From Bacteroides ovatus (lineage in GTDB: Bacteria; Bacteroidota; Bacteroidia; Bacteroidales; Bacteroidaceae): DNA of 43,786 nucleotides. Each line of letters opens with the position of its first letter. The first letter of the stretch is position 1. The notes beneath the pieces are model-generated. The model had not been told where the DNA came from. It searched no databases and saw only the letters and a list, made by a program, of their open reading frames with translations. Shown here in pieces: positions 35,501 to 42,207 of this stretch. Made by a program: the position numbers and the translations under genes. Where the stretch lies: assembly GCA_030844565.1 (NCBI GenBank), contig JAUUNK010000021.1, forward strand, positions 1 through 43,786, read 5' to 3'.

Positions 35501-36013
35501 TTATTTGTACCATTGGGAGTACATCAGATAGTTGTGGGCAATTTTCTGGTTTAACTCTTTTGCCTGTTCCGGATCTACCTTTTTAATAAACTTTGCAGGC
35601 ACTCCACCCCAGATGCTTCCGGGTTCAATCATTGTGTTGCTTAATACCAGGGAGCCGGCGGCAACAATTGCTCCTTCGCCTACTATGGCATGATCTAATA
35701 TGGTTGATCCCATTCCGACTAGTGCATAGTCTTTGATAGTTGCTCCGTGAATGGTTACATTGTGTCCCACAGAAACGTGGTCTCCTATTTCGATAGTGGA
35801 TTTTTCGTATAAAGTGTGCAGCACACTTCCATCTTGGATATTCACTCCATTACCTATTCGTATGGAATTGACATCGCCGCGCAATACGGTACTGAACCAT
35901 ATACTACAATCGTTCCCTATCTTAACATCACCTATGATAGTTGCATTGTCTGCCAGGAAGCAGTTTTCTCCGATTTCTGGGGTAAATCCCCGTACTGATT
36001 TGATTAAAGCCAT
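35501..36013 (-). CDS. Gamma carbonic anhydrase family protein
   Basis: A 170-aa left-handed beta-helix protein built of hexapeptide repeats (IGDVKIGNDCSIWFSTVLRGDVNSIRIGNGVNIQDGSVLH). The zinc-ligand pattern of the family is present: a His at the end of DGSVLH and the pair in VSVGHNVTIHGA. A helical C-terminal tail closes the trimer. Such proteins may hydrate CO2 or serve as acyltransferase-like scaffolds, and activity must be shown for each. The IS1595-type transposon lies only 14 bp upstream of the start codon, so its original promoter or operon partner has been cut off. Confidence 0.92.
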   Translation of the reverse strand: MALIKSVRGFTPEIGENCFLADNATIIGDVKIGNDCSIWFSTVLRGDVNSIRIGNGVNIQDGSVLHTLYEKSTIEIGDHVSVGHNVTIHGATIKDYALVGMGSTILDHAIVGEGAIVAAGSLVLSNTMIEPGSIWGGVPAKFIKKVDPEQAKELNQKIAHNYLMYSQWYK

Positions 36014-36019
36014 AAAATA

Positions 36020-36027
36020 TTCGATTT
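36020..36027. repeat. Target-site duplication, left copy
   Basis: TTCGATTT directly abuts the left terminal inverted repeat and is repeated identically at 39955-39962. Eight bp is the duplication length known for the IS1595 family. Confidence 0.85.
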
Positions 36028-36081
36028 GGCACTTATATACAACGCTACACCAACCCAGGGTAAGGCATAACTTTTAGTAAA
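36028..36081 (+). repeat. Left terminal inverted repeat
   Basis: Begins GGCACTTATATACAACG and ends AACTTTTAGTAAA. It differs from the right copy at 4 of 54 positions. Confidence 0.9.
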
Positions 36082-36171
36082 TCCCTGTGCCGGACACTAA
36101 AAACGGTAGTCCTCCACTTGTCAGGATTCGGCGATAAAGATACGAAAAAAAGAAGAACGGCAGGATGGATT

Positions 36172-36230
36172 GAATATAAAAATAGAGAGAGGATGTTCCA
36201 ATAGTATGTTATCGGTTCATCCTCTCTCGC
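36172..36230 (-). terminator. Terminator of the passenger-gene operon
   Basis: agagaggatg (36186-36195) pairs with catcctctct (36218-36227). On the minus strand the hairpin is followed by TATTTTTATATT (complement of 36173-36184). Confidence 0.75.
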
Positions 36231-36242
36231 GCTCTGGGTTGA

Positions 36243-37070
36243 TTAATTAAGTTCTTTTTCTGTTTTAACTCTTTCTTTTAAAGATTGGAAAGTCTTCATA
36301 AAGAGTTCGACTTCTTTTGAGAAATCCTGATTCCCATTATGCTGTTGGGTTCTTGATATGTCGAATGCTTTTATAGTTTTATTAGATATAGATTTCTTAT
36401 CTTTAAAAGGAGCATATAAGATGATTATATTGCCTGTTTGGGGGAGTATTTTCACCATTATAGCTACTTTCATATCAATACTTGTAAGTAATATTGTGCT
36501 CTCCTCTTTATCTACAGAAACAACAATATACCTTTCAATTAAGAAGTCTGTAGTCTCTTCCCCTTTAAATATATTAGTAAGAACTGCTGCGTGTTGTAAT
36601 TCCCCGTCTTCAAATACATAATCATAGTAATCAATGATTCCTTTACCAATATATACTAGGTTCTTAGCATCTGTTTTTGATGATAGCGTATACCCTGACA
36701 TTGCCTTTTTAACTTCATCTATAGATGCGCCAAATTTCAGATATGGTTCTTCGTAGGTGTTGTAATTAGGAGTTACGGTTACTTTGCATATATCATCATT
36801 AGCTTTAATATTAGTTACTCCTACTATATTAGCTGTAACTTTCCCATTGTTATCGACTTCGGCTATTAAGGGCTGTTCAGAGGACCATGTGCATTCACCG
36901 TTTCCATAAGATAATGTCATTGATTGCCCGACTTTTAAGGTAATCTCTGTTTGAGACAATCCACTATTGCTATTATTGCCCTCATCGTTATCATCGTTGT
37001 CTTTTGAACAAGATGAAAAATTGATAACAGATGCTATTAATAGCATCCACATAAATAAATTCTGTTTCAT
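36243..37070 (-). CDS. Transposon passenger: Ig-like (BIG2-type) lipoprotein
   Basis: About 275 aa from MKQNLFMWMLLIASVINFSSC, a lipoprotein signal with Cys21 in the lipobox; the frame is open ten codons further to 37100. An acidic Asn/Asp linker follows, then a bacterial Ig-like module at about 35-100 (EITLKVGQSMTLSYGNGECTWSSEQPLIAEVDNNGKVTANIVGVTNI), with the usual VGQS, WSS and G.VTA pattern. The remaining 170 aa (EEPYLKFGASIDEVKKAMSGYTL onwards) is not recognised. It is second in a two-gene unit, 36 bp after the zinc-ribbon gene, and followed by a terminator. The role of this cargo is unknown. Confidence 0.8.
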   Translation of the reverse strand: MKQNLFMWMLLIASVINFSSCSKDNDDNDEGNNSNSGLSQTEITLKVGQSMTLSYGNGECTWSSEQPLIAEVDNNGKVTANIVGVTNIKANDDICKVTVTPNYNTYEEPYLKFGASIDEVKKAMSGYTLSSKTDAKNLVYIGKGIIDYYDYVFEDGELQHAAVLTNIFKGEETTDFLIERYIVVSVDKEESTILLTSIDMKVAIMVKILPQTGNIIILYAPFKDKKSISNKTIKAFDISRTQQHNGNQDFSKEVELFMKTFQSLKERVKTEKELN

Positions 37071-37106
37071 TTTGATATTTTTTTGGTTAGACATGTGCAA
37101 ATTGTG

Positions 37107-37841
37107 CTATTTTTCTGATTCTTCTTCGGTTTTCTTTTTATTGATGATGTGCAACATTGCAATAAACTGTTGGGCTATTACCACTTTATAGGCACGATAA
37201 GTAAATACAGGGCAACTCAAATCATCAAGATAAATGTCTATGTCATAATAGCTAGCCCCGTTATCAACTATAAAAGTATTTGTAGAGGCTGTAGAGGCGC
37301 CTGCTAAAGCTCCTATTCCTCCAAAAGCTACCCCTCCAATAAGCCCTCTTCCTAAAGCACTTCCTGTAGAGGTATGTGTAACAGCGGATTGGGTCCGTCC
37401 TTCTTCCCTCACATTGAATCCGTTTATCTTTTCGGTGTGCAATATTTTGTCTCCTATAGTCATAATTTTATACCCGTCAAACAACATCACATTTTCTTCG
37501 AGTGTCCCTTCTCCAGGTTTTATTTCCATAATAGGGAGTCCATAGTACTCTACCATTTCCCCTTTGAATTGTGCAAATTTAGAGAGATTGATATTCTTCC
37601 ATTTTAATTGTCTTTCCCGGGTCGCTAGATATAACATTAATGTGCCCAAAAATACTAATATTATTGCACGGAGAATAGTTATTGATGATGGACAGTAAAA
37701 CGGTAAGGAGTAACATATTAAAGATATAAAGAGATACAACAGAATTTTTTCCCATGCTTTCCTGCGTATACAGGCTTCACAATAATCCCCACTGAATATA
37801 CTAATTTCAGTATTACATGTTTTGCATTTCTTTGTTTCCAT
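37107..37841 (-). CDS. Transposon passenger: zinc-ribbon membrane protein of unknown function
   Basis: 244 aa. An N-terminal zinc ribbon has Cys6-x2-Cys9 and Cys21-x2-Cys24 (KCKTC, YCEAC). Two membrane segments follow (about 33-50 and 55-72). The cytoplasmic part contains a beta-rich stretch (EENVMLFDGYKIMTIGDKILHTEKINGF) and a glycine-rich segment GSALGRGLIGGVAFGGIGALAGAST. Glycine-rich segments of this kind occur in many small membrane or PH-like proteins of phages and plasmids. I do not recognise a family with a known function. It is first gene of the passenger operon. Confidence 0.75.
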   Translation of the reverse strand: METKKCKTCNTEISIFSGDYCEACIRRKAWEKILLYLFISLICYSLPFYCPSSITILRAIILVFLGTLMLYLATRERQLKWKNINLSKFAQFKGEMVEYYGLPIMEIKPGEGTLEENVMLFDGYKIMTIGDKILHTEKINGFNVREEGRTQSAVTHTSTGSALGRGLIGGVAFGGIGALAGASTASTNTFIVDNGASYYDIDIYLDDLSCPVFTYRAYKVVIAQQFIAMLHIINKKKTEEESEK

Positions 37842-38050
37842 AATCGCTGATTTTATTGTTTTAAAGAAGAATTTGTCTTCATAGTATCGCTTTCCTAAGC
37901 GTTGTAAATATATATAGATATAATTGATAATTATAGTAAAGTGAGGTTATATTTATATAAGATTAACTATATGCTTTTCTTGAAATAAATCTATAGTTTA
38001 ATAATATGATTGCTTTGTGTTTTGGGAAATATTGAGGATGAATGCGTTAT

Positions 38051-38285
38051 CTATTTCTGTGGATTCTTTTTTTCTTTTTCTTCTGCTTCCCCTTCTTTTG
38101 AAAGATTCGCCATCTTCCGGAGAAGTTCATCGAACTCTTCCTTATTAGGGTTCCTACCTCCTTTTAGGAACATACAGTTCTCAACGTTATCGGGATTTGT
38201 TCGGCGAGTCCTAACTAGGGAAGTTATAATACATCCATCGGGATTTTTAAACTGGAAGATAAAGAAAAACGCTTAAATCATTCAT
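38051..38285 (-). pseudogene. Small ORF, probably frameshifted
   Basis: From the ATG at 38285 the minus strand reads MNDLSVFLYLPV then stop. Shifting frame within the T-run (complement of 38265-38269) gives a long open frame, FFIFQFKNPDGCIITSLV..., running through MFLKGGRNPNKEEFDELLRK and ending in a charged EEKEKKNPQK tail at 38051. The distal part alone (ATG at 38173) would be 40 aa. A TACTTTTG box lies 28 bp before the first ATG. Either a single-base frameshift broke a roughly 77-aa gene or only the 40-aa ORF is used. No family recognised. Confidence 0.4.
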
Positions 38286-38313
38286 TATAGTATGGGATTC
38301 TTTACAAAAAAAA

Positions 38314-38336
38314 CAAAAGTATGTCCTATAGGACAT
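38314..38336. promoter_or_regulatory. Palindromic operator-like site next to a minus-strand -7 box
   Basis: The minus strand reads TACTTTTG (38321-38314), a -7 match. It abuts the perfect 16-bp palindrome ATGTCCTATAGGACAT (38321-38336). A plus-strand -7 box follows at 38378, so this is a divergent promoter region with a likely binding site in its middle. Confidence 0.5.
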
Positions 38337-38377
38337 TAAAAGTGTTTTTCAGGTATAGGTAATCTCAATAGGAATGT

Positions 38378-38611
38378 TATATTTGCAGGTCCCTGAAAAT
38401 CAGGGATGTTTCCTAGGGTAGTGCTAATACCCTAGGAAACAATTTTAAATTTAAAATGATAGAATATGGAAAAGAGATTCTCCATAAACTTTATTGCTAT
38501 CCAAGTGATAGTCAATAAAGGTAATGACTCAAAAAATAAGAAGTCATTACCAAAGAAGAAAAAGAAGTAAATCTTCTTTTTGCTGGAGGGGATATTATAT
38601 CTCCTCCTTTT
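38378..38611 (+). other. Compact structured transcription unit inside the transposon
   Basis: A -7 box TATATTTG (38378-38385) is followed by a 7-bp hairpin tccctga-aaa-tcaggga (38390-38406). A 13-bp perfect hairpin gtttcctagggta...taccctaggaaac (38408-38440) comes next and is followed by aatttt, then the 16-bp perfect palindrome ATTTTAAATTTAAAAT (38442-38457) and tiny ORFs. It ends with a terminator hairpin ggaggggat...atctcctcc plus T's (38585-38611). The order promoter, attenuator-like hairpin, ORF, terminator suggests a small regulated RNA or leader unit. The function is unknown. Confidence 0.55.
38466..38570 (+). CDS. Possible 34-aa basic peptide
   Basis: ATG at 38466 opens a 34-aa frame, MEKRFSINFIAIQVIVNKGND with a lysine-rich tail SLPKKKKK. 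It lies between the hairpin leader and the terminator of the unit at 38378-38611. A second tiny frame starts at 38457 in another register (20 aa). No homologue recognised and no strong ribosome-binding site, so this is tentative. Confidence 0.3.
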   Translation: MEKRFSINFIAIQVIVNKGNDSKNKKSLPKKKKK

Positions 38612-38751
38612 CCATTTCACTTTCTGTCATTTTATAAAGCGGGAAGATTTATAAAACGGCATAGACTCATTACTTCCATTCTTCCTATACAAAAGTATTA
38701 AATAAACATTTTTAAATGTACTTTTGTTGGTTAAATAATGTTATAACAATA

Positions 38752-38904
38752 TTATTTATTGGTTTTAGCGGCTTTAGGTATCGTCATCCCTTTCAAAATC
38801 CTATTAAAGCTTGCTTTAGGCATGCTGATATTAGATTTGCTCCAGCTGACATTCGTTGTTGACGCTTTCTTTATCCGAGTGCTTATAGTATTGTTTCGTT
38901 TCAT
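38752..38904 (-). CDS. 50-aa basic ORF coupled to the transposase
   Basis: The ATG lies 4 nt after the transposase TAG stop (TAG-AGTT-ATG), close enough for translational coupling. The product begins MKRNNTISTRIKKASTTNVSW and ends GMTIPKAAKTNK. It is Lys/Arg/Ser/Thr-rich with no signal peptide or membrane segment. It is too short for the usual ORF cut-off. It could assist or regulate transposition, or be a chance ORF. No family is recognised, and conservation in related elements would decide. Confidence 0.5.
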   Translation of the reverse strand: MKRNNTISTRIKKASTTNVSWSKSNISMPKASFNRILKGMTIPKAAKTNK

Positions 38905-38908
38905 AACT

Positions 38909-39811
38909 CTACGCTATATTACGCAAATATAAATCAAATCTTTCAGAATCGCTAATGTTTCTTGTGTTAAATCGGAAAATAAATTCATCCACATATATCT
39001 GCATGTGCTTTCTGCTGACATGGTAATAGGTTCCGATAATCATTCGTTTGAAATGGGACCAGAAATTTTCTATTCCGTTCGTGCTGATCGTTATAATTTC
39101 CCCAACCGGGGTGGTATAGGTAATGCCATATAAGTTGTTCTCATGATTAACGGATAGTGGCATATAAGAGAAAATCAGTTCTCCATAATCCCACCCGTCC
39201 GTATAAATAGTACTACCTTCATTTATATACTTATATATATATGGTAATAGTGTTCCTGCCTGGGTGTTAGGAACCACTTTTGCGACAACTTTCCCGTCAC
39301 GTTCTAACATTCCAAATATAGGCACTTTGTCTTTGTAGCTTCTTCCTTGACTATTCTTCACTTTCTTGTCTTTGTGTCGGTTCTTGTTCTTTCCTCCTAC
39401 AAATGCCTCATCAATTTCTACATCATAGCTGAGAGTAGATTCATTCTCAAAGGACATGCCTTCCCTTATCTTTTTCAGCATATACCATGCGGTCTTTTGT
39501 GTGATGCCTAAATCACGCGCTAATTGGCAGGAGGAGATACCGCGTTTATGAGTTTCTACTAAGAAAATGGAGTAGAACCAAACCCGGAGAGGAAGTTTTG
39601 TACCAGCGAACAGTGTGCCAGTCTTTACATCAAAGTATTTTCCCGTGTTCTTGCATTTGTACCTATGATTCTTACACTTATAAACTTTCGATGTGGGGTC
39701 AAATGGAGATACCACTTTATCGCCCCATCTCTCTTTTTCATAGTATCTAATGCAACTCTCTTCATCCGGAAACGACTCAGAGAATACTAATATTCCTCTA
39801 TCTTTTCCCAT
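38909..39811 (-). CDS. IS1595-family transposase
   Basis: 300 aa. The N-terminal zinc-ribbon-like block (VYKCKNHRYKCKNTGKYFDVKTGTLFAGT, about 43-71) shows only part of the usual Cys set (Cys46, Cys53). A helix-turn-helix follows (SCQLARDLGITQKTAWYMLKKIRE, 94-117). The catalytic core has Asp134 (VEIDEAFVGGK), Asp205 (TIYTDGW) and Glu248 in NGIENFWSHFKR, the DDE-type pattern of the family, plus the typical GTYYHVSRKHMQIYVDEFIFRFN tail. The frame is complete. A TATATTTA box (minus strand, 39844-39837) is a likely promoter 26 bp upstream. The start lies 90 bp inside the right inverted repeat. Confidence 0.93.
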   Translation of the reverse strand: MGKDRGILVFSESFPDEESCIRYYEKERWGDKVVSPFDPTSKVYKCKNHRYKCKNTGKYFDVKTGTLFAGTKLPLRVWFYSIFLVETHKRGISSCQLARDLGITQKTAWYMLKKIREGMSFENESTLSYDVEIDEAFVGGKNKNRHKDKKVKNSQGRSYKDKVPIFGMLERDGKVVAKVVPNTQAGTLLPYIYKYINEGSTIYTDGWDYGELIFSYMPLSVNHENNLYGITYTTPVGEIITISTNGIENFWSHFKRMIIGTYYHVSRKHMQIYVDEFIFRFNTRNISDSERFDLYLRNIA

Positions 39812-39879
39812 GGTGATGAAATTTTAATGTGTGCAGTAAATATATGGAAATATTTCGATATAACCAACAATTTTAGTGT

Positions 39880-39887
39880 TATCTTTG
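39880..39887 (+). promoter_or_regulatory. Outward-facing -7 box at the right end of the transposon
   Basis: TATCTTTG, a perfect TAnnTTTG match, points out through the right inverted repeat into the 3' end of the adjacent aminopeptidase gene in antisense orientation. No clear -33 TTTG. Confidence 0.4.
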
Positions 39888-39900
39888 CATTTAGCACGAG

Positions 39901-39954
39901 TTTACTAAAAGTTATTCCTCACCCCGGGTTGGTGTAGCGTTGTATATAAATGCC
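39901..39954 (-). repeat. Right terminal inverted repeat
   Basis: Reverse complement begins GGCATTTATATACAACG and matches the left repeat at 50 of 54 positions. Confidence 0.9.
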
Positions 39955-39962
39955 TTCGATTT
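39955..39962. repeat. Target-site duplication, right copy
   Basis: TTCGATTT, identical to 36020-36027, directly after the right inverted repeat and 10 bp from the stop codon of the aminopeptidase gene. Confidence 0.85.
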
Positions 39963-39972
39963 TAGTTTTGTT

Positions 39973-41754
39973 TTAGAGGGCAGCGGTTGCCTCTTCCAGC
40001 CATTTCTTTTCTTCTTCATTAAGCTCGGGCGACAGCTTTTCGTACACCATCTGATGGTAATCATTGAGCCATCCGATTTCTTCTGGTGCCAGCAGTTCTT
40101 TGATAATTCCCTTTTTGCAGATAGGACATAAAGTGATTGTTTCAAATTGGAGATATTCTCCAAACATTCCTTCTTTGTCTTTGCAAACCAAGGTGAGGTT
40201 CTCCGTACGTATTCCGTGGCTGCCTGCTTTGTAGACACCGGGTTCGTTGGAAGTCACCATGCCTGGGTGTAGTGCTACGGGATTCTCGTTCATCCGGATA
40301 CTTTGAGGTCCTTCGTGCACGCTGAGGAAATGTCCCACACCGTGTCCGGTGCCATGAAGAAAGTTCATGCCACGGTTCCATATCGGCATGCGTGCCAATA
40401 CATCCAGTTGTGCACCGCGGGTTCCGGCGGGAAATTTAGCCATAGCCAATGCAATGTGCCCTTTCAATACTAAAGTGTAGTCGGTCTTCTCTTCTTCGGT
40501 GAGCTCCCCTAAAGCAATTGTCCGTGTGATGTCTGTGGTTCCGTCCAGGTATTGGGCGCCGGAGTCTAAGAGTAGAAACCCTTTCGGCTGGAGGACGACA
40601 TCACTTTCGGGAGTTGCCGAATAGTGTACAATAGCTCCGTGCTCTTTGTATCCGGCAATAGTGTCGAAACTCTCTCCCATGTACAGAGGTTGGGCCGCCC
40701 TGAATTCATGGAGCTTACGGTCTATACTTATTTCAGTTGCTTTTCCGGTAGGAACAGCTTCTTCCAGCCATTTGAGGAACTTGACCAGCGCTACGCCATC
40801 CCTTTGCATGGCAGCATGGATGCCGGCAATTTCCTGTTCGTTACGGATGGCTTTTAGCAGAGCCACTGGAGACTCTCCCCGGATGATTTGGCATTTCGGA
40901 TTGATGGCAGAGTAAATTGCATAATTCGTCTTACGGGGGTCAATGAGGATATTTTTTCCAGTGAAAGTTTGCAGGAAGGCTTCCACTTCGTCATACTCCC
41001 TGAGGTTGACTTGTTGTTCTTTTAAGTAAGCGGCTACTTCTTCCGTTACTTTTTCGGGTGAGATAAAGTAAATAACTTCATCCCGGGTGATAAGCAGGTA
41101 GCTGATGATGACCGGATTGCAATGTACATCGTTTCCACGCAGGTTGAGAGTCCACGCTATCTCGTCCAGAGCAGATAAGAATAAAGCTGCAACATCTTTT
41201 TTTTGCATTTCGGCACGAATGGCTGCCACCTTTTCTTTGCAACTTTTACCTGCATATTTGATGTCGTAAACGAAAGCGGGAGCGTCGGGTAAGGAAGGAC
41301 GGTCTTTCCAGATGTCTTTCAACGGGTCGTATAAAGTATTCACTTGCACATTATATGCCAGAAGCTCTCTTTTCATTTGTTCGACCTGCTCCACAGAGAA
41401 CATTTTTCCATCTATACATACCGATTCTCCGGGTTTTAAGTTATGACCGAGGAACTCTGTTATGGTGGGAGTTTCGGGGAGCATTTCTTTATATAAAGTA
41501 ATGCTGCTACCTTCCAGTTCCTTGGCAGCTTGAAGGAAATAACGGGAATCAGTCCATAGCCCTGCTTTATTCTGCAGAATAACAACTGTTCCTGCCGAAC
41601 CAGTGAAACCGGAAATCCATTCGCGTGACATCCAGTGGGGAGCCACGTATTCACTTAAATGGGGGTCTGTACTGGGGATGATAAACGCTGAGATGGAGTG
41701 AGGGTTGAATGTCATTCGGAGTGCATGCATTCGCTTTTCTATTATCTGTTTCAT
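39973..41754 (-). CDS. Xaa-Pro aminopeptidase, long form (M24B with C-terminal extension)
   Basis: A 593-aa aminopeptidase P of the three-domain type, with two creatinase-like N-domains (about 1-130 and 155-310), the metallopeptidase domain (about 320-535) and the short C-terminal M24_C domain (IKELLAPEEIGWLNDYHQMVYEKLSPELNEEEKKWL). Metal-ligand motifs are visible: LLLDSGAQYLDGTTDITRT (two Asp), HGTGHGVGHFLSVHEGP (His), TSNEPGVYK (Glu) and GIRTENLTLV (Glu). The gene is intact: the transposon target duplication begins 10 bp beyond its stop. It is paralogous to the 457-aa enzyme at 5651-7024. It is divergent from rpsU. Confidence 0.95.
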   Translation of the reverse strand: MKQIIEKRMHALRMTFNPHSISAFIIPSTDPHLSEYVAPHWMSREWISGFTGSAGTVVILQNKAGLWTDSRYFLQAAKELEGSSITLYKEMLPETPTITEFLGHNLKPGESVCIDGKMFSVEQVEQMKRELLAYNVQVNTLYDPLKDIWKDRPSLPDAPAFVYDIKYAGKSCKEKVAAIRAEMQKKDVAALFLSALDEIAWTLNLRGNDVHCNPVIISYLLITRDEVIYFISPEKVTEEVAAYLKEQQVNLREYDEVEAFLQTFTGKNILIDPRKTNYAIYSAINPKCQIIRGESPVALLKAIRNEQEIAGIHAAMQRDGVALVKFLKWLEEAVPTGKATEISIDRKLHEFRAAQPLYMGESFDTIAGYKEHGAIVHYSATPESDVVLQPKGFLLLDSGAQYLDGTTDITRTIALGELTEEEKTDYTLVLKGHIALAMAKFPAGTRGAQLDVLARMPIWNRGMNFLHGTGHGVGHFLSVHEGPQSIRMNENPVALHPGMVTSNEPGVYKAGSHGIRTENLTLVCKDKEGMFGEYLQFETITLCPICKKGIIKELLAPEEIGWLNDYHQMVYEKLSPELNEEEKKWLEEATAAL

Positions 41755-41788
41755 ACGGAATTATATTATTATAAACATATAAGTGTCT

Positions 41789-41796
41789 CAAAGATA
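41789..41796 (-). promoter_or_regulatory. -7 box for the long aminopeptidase
   Basis: The minus strand reads TATCTTTG, a perfect TAnnTTTG, 34 bp before the start codon at 41754. Before the transposon arrived it probably also served the gamma carbonic anhydrase gene. Confidence 0.6.
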
Positions 41797-41857
41797 CTAA
41801 TTTCCCACGGTTAACGGCTTGTTTATGAAGAGATTTTGAGAAATAATTGCCGAAAGT

Positions 41858-41888
41858 TTTGGGAATAAAGAAAGTATGTGTAATTTTG
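41858..41888 (+). promoter_or_regulatory. rpsU promoter, -33 and -7 boxes
   Basis: TTTG (41858-41861), 19 bp spacer, TAATTTTG (41881-41888); both boxes match the Bacteroides consensus. The rpsU ATG is at 41942. Confidence 0.8.
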
Positions 41889-41941
41889 CGGCGCAATTTA
41901 AGTGTGGAAATTTTAAATCAATAACATATAATAGTAATAAA

Positions 41942-42133
41942 ATGATTGTAGTACCTGTAAAAGAAGGCGAAAACATTGAAAAAGCGCTGAAGAAGTTTAA
42001 AAGAAAATTTGAGAAAACCGGTATCGTGAAAGAATTAAGAAGCAGACAACAGTTTGACAAACCGTCTGTACTTAAAAGACTTAAGAGAGAACGTGCCGTT
42101 TACGTACAGAAACTTCAGCAAGTAGAAGATTAA
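41942..42133 (+). CDS. rpsU: Small ribosomal subunit protein bS21
   Basis: A 63-aa basic ribosomal protein beginning MIVVPVKEGENIEKALKKFKRKFEKTG and ending RERAVYVQKLQQVED. The frame is open to 41876, but that would overlap the promoter, and the ATG at 41942 gives the family length. In Bacteroidota bS21 is reported to help block the 16S anti-Shine-Dalgarno sequence, which fits the scarcity of Shine-Dalgarno sites in this window. It heads the rpsU-xerC/D-hpf cluster. Confidence 0.95.
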   Translation: MIVVPVKEGENIEKALKKFKRKFEKTGIVKELRSRQQFDKPSVLKRLKRERAVYVQKLQQVED

Positions 42134-42207
42134 TAATTCGTAATTTCCTTTGAATTATTGATTTCTTTTCATACATTCGTTGCACAATTTATAGATGTAG
42201 CGAAATT

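Larger units (their letters stand above)
36028..39954 (-). mobile_element. Complete IS1595-type transposon with passenger genes (3,927 bp)
   Basis: It is bounded by 54-bp inverted repeats (36028-36081 and 39901-39954; 50 of 54 positions match, both beginning GGCA) and flanked by an 8-bp direct repeat TTCGATTT. It holds, all on the minus strand, a transposase, a 50-aa ORF immediately after it, a zinc-ribbon membrane protein and an Ig-like lipoprotein. Between the ORF and the passenger genes lies about 0.9 kb of structured, mostly non-coding DNA. The interior is visibly more AT-rich than the host genes on either side. The IS1595 family is known to include large members with passenger genes. The transposase frame is intact, so it may be active or recent. 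Confidence 0.9.

Noticed and set aside
38010..38276. 88-codon plus-strand ORF in the transposon
   Set aside because: The opposite strand carries the more protein-like frame (charged MFLKGGRNPNKEEFDELL) with a promoter box. The plus frame is Ser/Phe-rich shadow.
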